A stretch of 63,657 nt of DNA from Deltaproteobacteria bacterium (GTDB taxonomy: Bacteria; Desulfobacterota; Binatia; Binatales; Binataceae): contig JAJXZF010000062.1 of NCBI GenBank assembly GCA_021780225.1, positions 1 to 63,657 on the forward strand. Direction: 5' to 3'. Positions 56,682 through 63,657 of this stretch are shown in pieces. Position 1 is the first letter of the stretch, and each line of letters opens with the position of its first letter. The notes beneath the pieces are model-generated. The model was not told the DNA's origin. It saw only the letters and a program-made list of their open reading frames with translations, and did not search any database. The translations under genes were made by a program, and so were the position numbers.

Positions 56682-57653
56682 ATGAAAAACGAGGGCAATT
56701 CGCTTTCCGCCACGGCCAGAAAGCGGTTATTGGCAAGTTTGGAATTATCGCAAAGCGATCTGAACGATCGTTTGGCCAAGGCGTCGAACGCCGCTTACTG
56801 GAAAGCTCTATATCCCGGATTTTCCGTGTGCGATGAGGCTGCGGCGCGGCCGGCCGCAGTCCCGTTGGCAAACGGGACCCTCGACAAGATCGCAAACGAT
56901 CTGAGCGTGCGCGGCTTTTGCGTCGCCGAAAACGCGATTGGCGATGAGGTCGTCGAGCCGCTGCGCGCCTGCGTCGAAACAATCAGGCAAGCCGGATGGC
57001 CGCCAGTGTTTGCGTATGTCTTCGATCAATTCTGGCTGGTCTGGAGGCTTGCGCCCGTCGCCCAAATCGCGGCGGCGGGGCTTGGCGAGGGCTATCGCTG
57101 GATTTCGCACGGATGGTGCCACTATGTTCAGCCGGTCTCCGGCGCCGCCGGCTGGCCTCCACATGTCGACGGCAATCTTCCGAATCGAATGTCGGTTTGG
57201 ATTCCGCTCTCGGACGCGACTCTCGACAACGGTTGCATGTATGTAATTCCCGGAAACCTCAATACTTCGGGCATCGGCGAACGGCGGGCATTGAAAACGG
57301 CGACCAATCTGCAGTTGCGGGAGTTGATGCAACGCGGCAGGGCGCTTCCGGCGAGAGCGGGATCCCTCCTTGGATGGTATTTTCGAATTTTACATTGGGG
57401 ATCAGTATGCCAATTACCCGGCAACCCGAGAGTGAGTATCGTAATGGAGTTCATTGGTCCGGACGAACGTCCTCTGAGCGGCGAACTGCCGCTGGTTGAC
57501 GCGCAAGGCGCGCTCCCCTCCCTGACCCAGCGCCTGTATGCGATAGGGAGGGCGATTCAGCATTACCAGCGATTTGAATTAAAAATGCGCCGTTATGCCG
57601 ATTTGGGGCGGGCTTTGATGCTGGCGTATCGGGATGGATTTCAGAGCCGTTAG
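56682..57653 (+). CDS. Phytanoyl-CoA dioxygenase-like Fe(II)/2OG oxygenase, paralog 2
   Basis: Also 323 aa and clearly homologous to the 50.8-kb gene: CVETIRQAGWPPVF (97-110) and LDNGCMYVIPG (181-191) match it, and the metal ligands are His161-x-Asp163 (GWPPHVDGN) and His238 (RILHWGSVC). Similarity covers the full length, so an old duplication is likely. Two such enzymes at one locus could act on different residues of one peptide. The TAG stop is also the first three bases of the TAGTGTGACATCCC repeat. Confidence 0.8.
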   Translation: MKNEGNSLSATARKRLLASLELSQSDLNDRLAKASNAAYWKALYPGFSVCDEAAARPAAVPLANGTLDKIANDLSVRGFCVAENAIGDEVVEPLRACVETIRQAGWPPVFAYVFDQFWLVWRLAPVAQIAAAGLGEGYRWISHGWCHYVQPVSGAAGWPPHVDGNLPNRMSVWIPLSDATLDNGCMYVIPGNLNTSGIGERRALKTATNLQLRELMQRGRALPARAGSLLGWYFRILHWGSVCQLPGNPRVSIVMEFIGPDERPLSGELPLVDAQGALPSLTQRLYAIGRAIQHYQRFELKMRRYADLGRALMLAYRDGFQSR

Positions 57654-57918
57654 TGTGACATCCCGCAAATAAGTTTGTTTTGCGGCGGCGAATCGGGGTT
57701 CTTCGCTTCGTCCTTCGCTACGCTCAGGACCGGCTCAGAATGACAAAAGGAGGGACGTTTTTGTTGTCATTCTGAGCGCAGCGAAGAATCCCTGATCCGG
57801 GGAAAATTCGCAAACTCCGAGCGGAGATTGCCACGGCGGAAAATACCGTGATTCTTCGCTGCGGCGACCGTCGCTCAGAATGACCAACGGGCTTGCGCGG
57901 AGGTTCCTTGGCGGCTAA
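57651..57918. repeat. Repeat array: TAGTGTG element followed by three palindromic repeats
   Basis: The unit TAGTGTGACATCCCGC at 57651 matches the MITE ends of the 7-kb element (TAGTGTGGCGTCCC). Behind it come three copies of the GTCATTCTGAGCGCAGCGAA repeat: inverted at about 57699-57745, direct at 57763-57799, and inverted at about 57850-57885. No ORF. It separates the plus-strand PhyH gene from the minus-strand kinase gene. Confidence 0.7.
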
Positions 57919-58890
57919 TCAAGTGTGCTCGAGATCGGCGAGTACTAATTCATGAGCCTCTTTCAACGCGCCGAGATTGTTGGGCATCAACAAGCGCCGC
58001 GCGGGCATGGATCCCGCCACCCGTTCCGCGAAGCGAAACTCGTTCAGCAGTAATTCCGCCTTGGTGCTGTCCATCCGAATGCAGTAGTTGACCAATTCAA
58101 AGAAAGTGTCGCGCGGAGACAGCGGTTCAATCTCCGGCGACGCGACGCCCGCTTCGGCGTTCATGCGGCTCAAAAAATAGATTCTCGCCAACGGATGCGG
58201 CTCGTACGAAAATTCCAACTCGGACGGCCTCAAGCGTAATCGCCGCTTTGATGTGTAGTCGGCGACGGGTTCGGTCGCCGTCGCCCGCGGCATGAGGGCT
58301 TCCAACGCGTCGCCGCACAGCTTGACGCTCGGATGGGTGGCCAAGGCCAGCACCGTTCCGCGGTCTTCGAGCACCAGGCAGTCGTCGGTCAAAATCCGAT
58401 GGCCAGCGCGCGAGAAGCTCATGGCTAAAGTTGACTTGCCGCTTCCGGAGTCGCCGACGAATGCGCACGAACCGCGATCGGCGACCATGGCGGCCGCATG
58501 CAGGACATATTTCCCACGCAGGGCCATCACCAGCGGCAGTACGTGGTCGAGCAACAAGGCGCGAATCGTCAGATCGGAAACGCCCGCCGTTCTGGCGCAA
58601 CAGGCGATCTGGCGGCCCGCGCGGCCCACCCAGAAATCAGCCAGTTCGTGATAGCGGAGCAGATAACCTTCGTCGTTCTTGGCCCGCGCCATCCAACGGT
58701 CGCCGTTGTCAAGACGCTGATCGAGATACCAAACAAGGGACGGTGGAACTTTCGCGCTCGCAGCGTCCGCAAGCCTGACGGTCAGAAAATCGTCGTCGCC
58801 ACAGGGTTCGACCGATTGCGGTTCCAGTTCGGGTAGTGACGTATCGCTTAGGACGCCGAGCCCCGCAACCCGGTACCTGATATACTTCAT
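57919..58890 (-). CDS. HprK-like kinase of RiPP (lasso) type
   Basis: The 323-aa product has the HPr-kinase P-loop CAFVGDSGSGKSTLAMSF (GDSGSGKST 146-154) with TDDCLVLEDRG as the following acidic motif, in a much modified C-terminal HprK fold; the HPr-binding N-domain is not recognised. HprK relatives in lasso clusters phosphorylate a serine of the precursor. It is transcribed toward 57.9 kb, 170 bases behind the precursor gene. It may instead phosphorylate another partner. Confidence 0.78.
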   Translation of the reverse strand: MKYIRYRVAGLGVLSDTSLPELEPQSVEPCGDDDFLTVRLADAASAKVPPSLVWYLDQRLDNGDRWMARAKNDEGYLLRYHELADFWVGRAGRQIACCARTAGVSDLTIRALLLDHVLPLVMALRGKYVLHAAAMVADRGSCAFVGDSGSGKSTLAMSFSRAGHRILTDDCLVLEDRGTVLALATHPSVKLCGDALEALMPRATATEPVADYTSKRRLRLRPSELEFSYEPHPLARIYFLSRMNAEAGVASPEIEPLSPRDTFFELVNYCIRMDSTKAELLLNEFRFAERVAGSMPARRLLMPNNLGALKEAHELVLADLEHT

Positions 58891-59060
58891 GATGGTTGAG
58901 ACGCGAACATTACCTGGACAAGGGCGGCTGCGGCATGAAGTCTGAATGTCACGCCACCCCCGCCCTTGTCAATCTGGGCAAAATCCGCCGACAGACGTGC
59001 AATCAGAGCCGGTGAAAATCAGTCAAACTGATTCGCTTAGTCGCGCGAAAATCGCTCGGC

Positions 59061-59225
59061 TCAGAGACAAGAGCCTTTCATGCCAGTGCTATCGGGCAGA
59101 CTGACGCCTTTTGGAGTGGCCGTAATCTTTGTGACGCTGCCGTAGTCGACCAGAGCGGGAGGGACGTATGCCTTTTTCTTTTCGGCAGGCTTTGATTCGG
59201 ATTCGATGGATGGTTTTTTTCGCAT
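59061..59225 (-). CDS. Lasso-type RiPP precursor peptide
   Basis: A 54-aa peptide starts at ATG 59225, seven bases behind AGGAG; an in-frame upstream ATG (59264) has no such site. The leader carries the complete lasso motif: Tyr20, Pro23, Leu25, Gly29 and Thr35 (YVPPALVDYGSVTKIT, fitting Y-x2-P-x-L-x3-G-x5-T). If cleavage follows Ala36 (Thr at position -2), the core is TPKGVSLPDSTGMKGSCL, 18 residues with Asp at position 9, fit for a Thr1-Asp9 macrolactam. Thr at core position 1 is uncommon (Gly is usual). The lysine-rich N-terminus (KKKAY) is normal for these leaders. Confidence 0.8.
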   Translation of the reverse strand: MRKKPSIESESKPAEKKKAYVPPALVDYGSVTKITATPKGVSLPDSTGMKGSCL

Positions 59226-59353
59226 TGACCAACTCCTGGATCCACCTAACTGTTTAGATCGCATTCCTTCGATTTTATGCTGCTTTTCATCGGATACGCG
59301 GTCTTACCGTCTGTTAGATACGTCGGGGCGCGCTTCACCGCTTAGCACGATGA

Positions 59354-59382
59354 ACTATTGCATCGTTTATTCGCCCGGTCAA
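59354..59382 (-). promoter_or_regulatory. Predicted sigma-70-type promoter of the precursor gene
   Basis: On the minus strand TTGACC (59382-59377) and AATAGT (59359-59354) are separated by exactly 17 bases; matches to consensus are five and four of six. The precursor ATG lies about 130 bases downstream, so the message would have a long leader. No sigma-54 -24/-12 element was found although a sigma-54 regulator gene is close. Confidence 0.35.
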
Positions 59383-59541
59383 GCCGGAAAAGCGCCTCAA
59401 TACGCCAAAATATTGCGAGCGTAAGATGGGGAATTTTTGCAACGCTGATCAATGCGAATCATCCGCAAGACGCCTGCGTATGAAAGATCACCCCGAATCG
59501 AAGCGTCCCATACGAACCGATTTTAGCCTAAGGCGTTCAAT

Positions 59542-60156
59542 TTAAAGGCCCGGTTTGGACCGCCAAAGCATCGCGACATCAAGATGCTTCCAGAATCCAT
59601 ATCTCTCCAGCCAGGGGTTCTTTTTCATGGCCCATCCATAGGCCGGGGTTACATAAGCGATTCTTATTTCACGAGGATTCTGTCGCAGGCCGGCCTCGAT
59701 TCTGGAAAGAACCGTGCGGACGGCGCCTGGCCCGAAAGAGTTGTTCATGAAGAAAACCGTGCCATGCGAGAAATCGAAATCCTGAACCTCGCCATGTTTG
59801 ATCATTATCGGGCTTTTGCGGTGGCGCATCTGTTCCGCATTGCCAACCGCGATGTCGCATAATTCCTGTATGTATTCAACACCTATCACCTGCGCAGCGC
59901 CAAGATACGCCGCGCAACAAACCACCCGGCCTTTGCCGCAGCCAAGGTCGACGAACACGTCCGACTCTTTGAGCGGCAGACCGCGGAGAGTCCGAAAAAT
60001 CGTGCGGTAAAGCGTGGGCGTGTAGATCTTATGTTCCGTATCGCGGGCGCGTTCGTACGGCAGGCGCGTGGTTCGCGTTCTAATCCCGAGCCAATTTTCC
60101 CAAAAAAGGCTTTCGGCGCGATAAAGGTCAAGTTGAAGCTTCCGGCGAAATCTCAT
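59542..60156 (-). CDS. Class I SAM-dependent methyltransferase
   Basis: The 204-aa product has the SAM motif VFVDLGCGKGRVVCCAAYLG (67-86) and the acidic post-I VIGVEYIQEL. A second motif (FFMNNSFGPGAV) stands where the catalytic loop of Dot1/DOT1L-like and related enzymes lies. ATG 60156 begins MRFRRKLQLDLYRAES. It is on the same strand as the precursor, 317 bases upstream, and could methylate the peptide (for instance its C-terminus), but it may be unrelated and only adjacent to the IS remnant. Confidence 0.75.
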   Translation of the reverse strand: MRFRRKLQLDLYRAESLFWENWLGIRTRTTRLPYERARDTEHKIYTPTLYRTIFRTLRGLPLKESDVFVDLGCGKGRVVCCAAYLGAAQVIGVEYIQELCDIAVGNAEQMRHRKSPIMIKHGEVQDFDFSHGTVFFMNNSFGPGAVRTVLSRIEAGLRQNPREIRIAYVTPAYGWAMKKNPWLERYGFWKHLDVAMLWRSKPGL

Positions 60157-60204
60157 GGCTCGATTGGTATGGGCCTGTTGGCGTGCTCCCCAATGCCCGT
60201 CAGT

Positions 60205-60814
60205 TCATAAGTAGAGTCGGTTGTCATTTTTCCCCGCAGGGGGCGGAATCAGTTTCTCCGTTTTGAGCCGCGCGAACTCAAATGGGGTCAGCGCGCCGAG
60301 GCTCGAATGCGGGCGGCAATAGTTGTAATCGTCGCGCCAGGCTTCGATGTTTGCCCGCGCCTCGGCCATGCTCAGGAAGATATGCTCATTGAGGCATTCG
60401 TCGCGCAAGCGGCTGTTGAAGGATTCGACGAAGGCGTTCTGTACGGGTTTGCCCAGCGCGATGTAATGACTGTCCAGCCGCCCCAGCGACCAGCGCAGCA
60501 CTGCCGTGCTGGTCGGCTCGCAGCCGTTCTCGCTGGCAATGACGCTTGGCAATCCGCGCTCCAGCACCGGTTGCTCCAGTTCGCGCCCGCCGCCGATGGA
60601 GGTATCGACCCATGCAGGCCAGGCATTCGCGGTTGAAGTAAGTCGTCGACCACGCACAGGATGCGAAAGCGCCGGCCATCGCCCCACCTCCGCAGCCGTG
60701 GATCGAACTCTCCCTTTGTACACCAATCGATCGGCTTGTGCAGAGGTTCCCTAACCGACCACACCAGGTTGAAACCTCAATCGCCAATCGGTGTACTTCT
60801 GCAGGGCGGGTCAC
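60205..60814 (-). pseudogene. Degraded IS3-family transposase (OrfB C-terminal half)
   Basis: The C-terminal part of a DDE transposase is clear: [39 protein letters not shown] and [20 protein letters not shown]. Upstream of about 60500 the match continues in other frames (for example [18 protein letters not shown]), so at least one frameshift has occurred, and the N-terminal half of the gene and OrfA are missing. It marks an old IS insertion at the right border of the RiPP region. Confidence 0.8.
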
Positions 60815-60909
60815 TCTCGTCCGACACTAAGTTATGAAGGGGATACCGAAAGGGGTAAAGTCATGGCGCCGACGCACTCCGCTAATGTCTAACCTCGGTC
60901 TTTGAGATT

Positions 60910-62352
60910 TCACGACCCATTCTCACGCCGATAGCGCCCTAACCGGTTATACATCGTTTTGAGACTGATGCCGAGAATCTTCGCGGCTTTTACCTTATTA
61001 CCATTGACTGATTTCAGAGTGTCCATCAGGAGGGCTTTTTCAATTTCGCGAAGCGACCTCCCAGGTGCGGATTTCAACGCTTGATTGACAGGCTCATTGC
61101 GGACTATGTACGTGGACAGATCGTCGACGGTAAGCCGGCTTCCCGTAGCAGCCACTACGGCCCGCCTGATGACATTGCGTAATTCTCGAATGTTACCTGG
61201 CCAAGGATATTCGATAAGCGATCGCAGACAAGACTCTTCCGCGCCATTGATCTCCTTTCGCTCCTGACTCGCGAACTCGTCTATCATGGCTGCTGTCAAC
61301 TCGGGTATGTCCTCGATTCGCTCACGCAATGGCGGCAGCGATACCGAGAAGACATTGAGCCTATAAAAGAGATCCTGCCGGAATTTGCCATCAGTGATCG
61401 CCTTCGACAAATCTCGATTCGAAGTAGCGAGTACGCGGCAATCAGTCGAAATGCTTCTGATTGCGCCGACTGGTCGAACGGCGCGTTCCTCAAGCACGCG
61501 AAGCAGTTTCGCTTGCAGCTCGATCTTCATTTCTGTGATCTCGTCGAGCAGCAAAGTCCCACCCGTGGCGATCTCAAAGTAGCCCTGATGCCGACGGTTG
61601 GCGCCAGTGAATGCGCCCTTTTCATGACCGAACATCGCGCTTTCGACCAGTGTATCCGGCAGGGCTGCACAATTGACGGCGACAAAGGGTCCTTCTCTTC
61701 GAGGAGACAATTCATGTATTGTTTTCGCGACAACTTCTTTACCCGTGCCGGTTTCGCCTACTACGATTACCGAGGCGCTGCTCGGTGCGACACGTTTGAT
61801 TAGCTCGGCCACGGGGTGCATGGCCGGAGAGCGCGCGACCAGGCCGCCGTGTCTTCGCACGTACCTCGAGCGTCCGCCCGCGGCATGAGTGGCGCGTCCT
61901 TTTTTTCGGGCCTGACTTGCCCTACGAAGCGTGAATTTCAAATGAGCGGCTTCGATCGGTTTTGGAAGAAAATCGAACGCGCCGAGTTTGACCGCATTGA
62001 CGATGTCTTCCGTGCTGCATTGTTCCGAGGTTACAATCGCGACGACGTCCACGTTCTTCGTGCGGATACTTGCGAGAATTTCAATGGCGTCTATAATCGG
62101 CCGCTGCAAATCCACCAAAAACACGTCAGGAGCGTCGTTCTCTAAAGATATAATCGCCTGCTCATTGTTGATAACAATATCAACTTCGAAGCCCCACGAT
62201 TTTAAAAGAGCCATCCACTTTTCCCGCAACCGGGGGTCGTGCTCGGCGAGCAGGACTCGCATACCGCGCAGTTGATCCGCATTATCGTCCAAATTCAAAG
62301 ACTGATCAGCGCGTATGAACGAATTTGCTCTGATATCCCTGGTTTCCACCAT
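60910..62352 (-). CDS. Sigma-54-dependent response regulator (NtrC family)
   Basis: The 480-aa protein has a receiver domain (about 31-145; phospho-acceptor Asp81, Lys131), an AAA+ domain with Walker A GETGTGKE (199-206), the sigma-54 contact loop GAFTGA (246-251) and RQDLFYRLNVF, and a C-terminal Fis-type HTH (about 435-478, KVKAAKILGISLKTMYNRLG). The residue before the acidic pocket is Glu37-His-Asp39, slightly atypical. No sensor kinase lies beside it. ATG 62352 follows GGAGGA directly; Met31 is an alternative start. Confidence 0.9.
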   Translation of the reverse strand: MVETRDIRANSFIRADQSLNLDDNADQLRGMRVLLAEHDPRLREKWMALLKSWGFEVDIVINNEQAIISLENDAPDVFLVDLQRPIIDAIEILASIRTKNVDVVAIVTSEQCSTEDIVNAVKLGAFDFLPKPIEAAHLKFTLRRASQARKKGRATHAAGGRSRYVRRHGGLVARSPAMHPVAELIKRVAPSSASVIVVGETGTGKEVVAKTIHELSPRREGPFVAVNCAALPDTLVESAMFGHEKGAFTGANRRHQGYFEIATGGTLLLDEITEMKIELQAKLLRVLEERAVRPVGAIRSISTDCRVLATSNRDLSKAITDGKFRQDLFYRLNVFSVSLPPLRERIEDIPELTAAMIDEFASQERKEINGAEESCLRSLIEYPWPGNIRELRNVIRRAVVAATGSRLTVDDLSTYIVRNEPVNQALKSAPGRSLREIEKALLMDTLKSVNGNKVKAAKILGISLKTMYNRLGRYRRENGS

Positions 62353-62867
62353 TCCTCCATGGCGTGATATTACTCATCCGGGTCAACAAGCGAAAAGGGT
62401 AGTTTGAAATAATTTAGGCGCGCTTTACGCACGCTATCGGCCGTGGGCCGCGCTGGTCGCCAGCGCCTGCTCAAGTGTCTTTCGAAAGGCTCTATTTAAT
62501 GGCTGATGAAGGGCGTACAGCAACGATGGCGCCAACGTACAAAGGAACGCATGCGCGTGCTAATTGAATACAAAATTTCTCGGCGTTGCGATTCGTAGCA
62601 TAGATTTGTTGGAATTATCGGAAACCGCTCGGTAAACATTCAAAGCTGGCCGTTAGGCCCACAAGGGAAAGCGAATACGTCCGTAAATGTGAAGATGCCA
62701 AGCTTTGTAATGTGTAAGTTTTTCGAAAATTAGGGAGGGTTCTTTCGAACTTGTCGAATAAAACACGAAGTCGAAAAAACTGAATCGATCAGCCGATTGC
62801 ATAAATCGGTAATTTTCGCTGCTCGAATAATCTTTAAATCGCGGGTATCCGCTAAATTGTTGTTCTC
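62353..62867. other. 515-base AT-richer intergenic region
   Basis: No gene, terminator or repeat of note. It contains short palindromes (for example TGGCCGTTAGGCCCA near 62648) and two TTCGAA-type blocks near 62735-62780. It lies between the regulator start and an old transposase fragment and may hold the regulator promoter. Confidence 0.4.
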
Positions 62868-63095
62868 ATGGCAAGACATCAGAGTTTCGGCTTCGAGTTC
62901 AAACGACAGGTGGCGCTAGACTTTCTGGAGAGGCGCGCGGAGTTGCGGGGACTCACGCGCGACTTCAACCTTCCATGGCGTTTCATCCGACTGCCGATCC
63001 AAAAGTACAAGGTGGGTCAATTTGACGAGGAAGCGGAGGACGCTGTGTGCAACGGCCAGGAAACTCTGATCTTTCCGAATCTGCTGGAGGCTTAG
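62868..63095 (+). pseudogene. Fragment of an IS3-type transposase OrfA
   Basis: MARHQSFGFEFKRQVALDFL and the following helix-turn-helix (IRLPIQKYKVGQFDEEAEDA) match the N-terminus of transposases of the IS3 OrfA type, where the consensus reads LSRNLIRLWIQKYEAG. From about residue 57 on the sequence no longer fits the family and soon stops, so the gene is truncated. It is a remnant. Confidence 0.65.
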
Positions 63096-63417
63096 CGCCT
63101 CCCACTGGATCCAGCCAAATGTGAGTGTACTTTCTGACTTTCGTCGCGATCGCGGCGGACTTCGTCTATATCGCCGTGATTCTCGACGTCTGATCGCGCC
63201 GGGTGGTGAGCGACGCGCATCGATGATATTCCGTCGATCGTCGGACCGAGTATTCTGTCAAAGCCGGAAACCGCTCGGACGAATTTCCATCCTAGCAAAA
63301 CCATTCGCTGGTTGGTATGCGTGGTTTAAATTGTTGTCATTCTGCGCCGGCGAACCGTACGCCAAAAAGAGGCCGGGACGTTCTACCATCCCTTGCGCCG
63401 CGCTCAATGACGCCTCC

Positions 63418-63657
63418 TGTGACCTGACCCCCTAAACAGGCTCCAGGGCGTGAGAGAGAATGTTCCGCGCCAGGAGGGATAAAAAGGAGGTCAGGAATGA
63501 AGGGTCAACGATTTACGCCGGAGAAGATCATCGGTCTGTTGCGGCAGGCGGAAGTTGAACTGGCGCAAGGCAAGCGGGTCGGCGAGGTCTGTCGGGGCCT
63601 GGGGATTTCGGAACAGAGCTATTACCACTGGCGCAGCGGGTACGGCGGCCTGAAACT
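63418..63657 (+). mobile_element. Left end of an IS3-type insertion sequence, cut by the window edge
   Basis: The sequence TGTGACCTGACCCCCTAAAC at 63418 is followed by a short leader, an AAAGGAGG and an OrfA start. Its position and its TG start fit the left terminal repeat of an IS3-type element. The right end lies outside the window. Confidence 0.6.
63497..63657 (+). CDS. IS3-family transposase OrfA, N-terminal part
   Basis: The visible 53 residues start MKGQRFTPEKIIGLLRQAEV and contain the helix-turn-helix GKRVGEVCRGLGISEQSYYH with WRSGYGGLK, the typical OrfA N-terminus. A perfect AAAGGAGG lies nine bases upstream of ATG 63497. The gene is cut by the window end; nothing suggests that it is broken. 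Confidence 0.88.
   Translation, partial: MKGQRFTPEKIIGLLRQAEVELAQGKRVGEVCRGLGISEQSYYHWRSGYGGLK

Noticed and set aside
57651-57918. CRISPR array
   Set aside because: The repeats differ in orientation and spacing, and no cas gene exists in the window.

Overview
The window is GC-rich, densely coded bacterial chromosome that contains the replication-origin neighbourhood (dnaA, dnaN, rpmH-rnpA-yidD-yidC-jag, F0 ATP synthase genes). Single-copy housekeeping genes sit beside several F420-type LLM oxidoreductases, metal-dependent amidohydrolases, a DUF1329 protein, protocatechuate 3,4-dioxygenase, a methylcrotonyl-CoA-carboxylase-like beta subunit and copper oxidase genes. This suggests an uncultivated, free-living, Gram-negative, aerobic soil or sediment heterotroph. 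Candidatus Binatota or another delta-proteobacteria-like lineage would fit, but that is inferred from gene content only. No tRNA, rRNA or CRISPR array was seen.

Layout. 0.25-6.2 kb: a prokaryotic pentameric ligand-gated channel, an anchored SGNH-like protein, pcaHG, DUF1329 and SnoaL-like proteins. 6.2-7.2 kb: palindromic repeats and a 0.2-kb MITE-like element. 7.2-18.9 kb: metabolic genes (LLM oxidoreductase, nitronate monooxygenase-like, D-aminoacylase-like, pgi, aldehyde dehydrogenase) and a molybdate/tungstate-type ABC operon divergent from its probable XRE/PBP regulator. 18.9-22.3 kb: dnaN and dnaA with a candidate two-part oriC, in which a DnaA box is followed by a DnaA-trio-like stretch. 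22.3-25.4 kb: hemL, atpZ, atpI, atpB, atpE; the c-subunit carries the residues known to bind Na+. 25.5-38.5 kb: Smr protein, type-4-like UDG, AsmA, MutS2, acyl-CoA carboxylase, GNAT, amidohydrolase, LLM oxidoreductase, fumC, ferredoxin. 38.6-42.5 kb: small ORF, jag, yidC, yidD, rnpA, rpmH. 42.6-47.3 kb: a dead MFS remnant, a Tat-exported beta carbonic anhydrase, a carboxymuconolactone-decarboxylase-like protein and copBA.

47.6-60.2 kb is the most interesting part: a RiPP cluster of lasso-peptide type in unusual composition. It holds a 54-aa precursor with the complete YxxPxLxxxGxxxxxT lasso leader motif, an asparagine-synthetase-like cyclase without the glutaminase Cys, a stand-alone PqqD-like recognition protein, an HprK-like peptide kinase, an NTP_transf_5 protein and an ABC exporter. 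Added to these are two paralogous Fe(II)/2OG (PhyH-like) oxygenases of equal length, a PRMT-like methyltransferase with its own C-terminal PqqD-like domain, a cysteine-cluster (YkgJ-like) protein and a second methyltransferase. No B2 transglutaminase-like leader protease is visible. The predicted 18-residue core begins with Thr and has Asp at position 9, which would permit a nine-residue macrolactam.

The right end (60.2-63.7 kb) holds degraded IS3-type transposase genes, a sigma-54-dependent response regulator and the start of an apparently intact IS3-type element, which suggests that the cluster lies in an exchangeable region.
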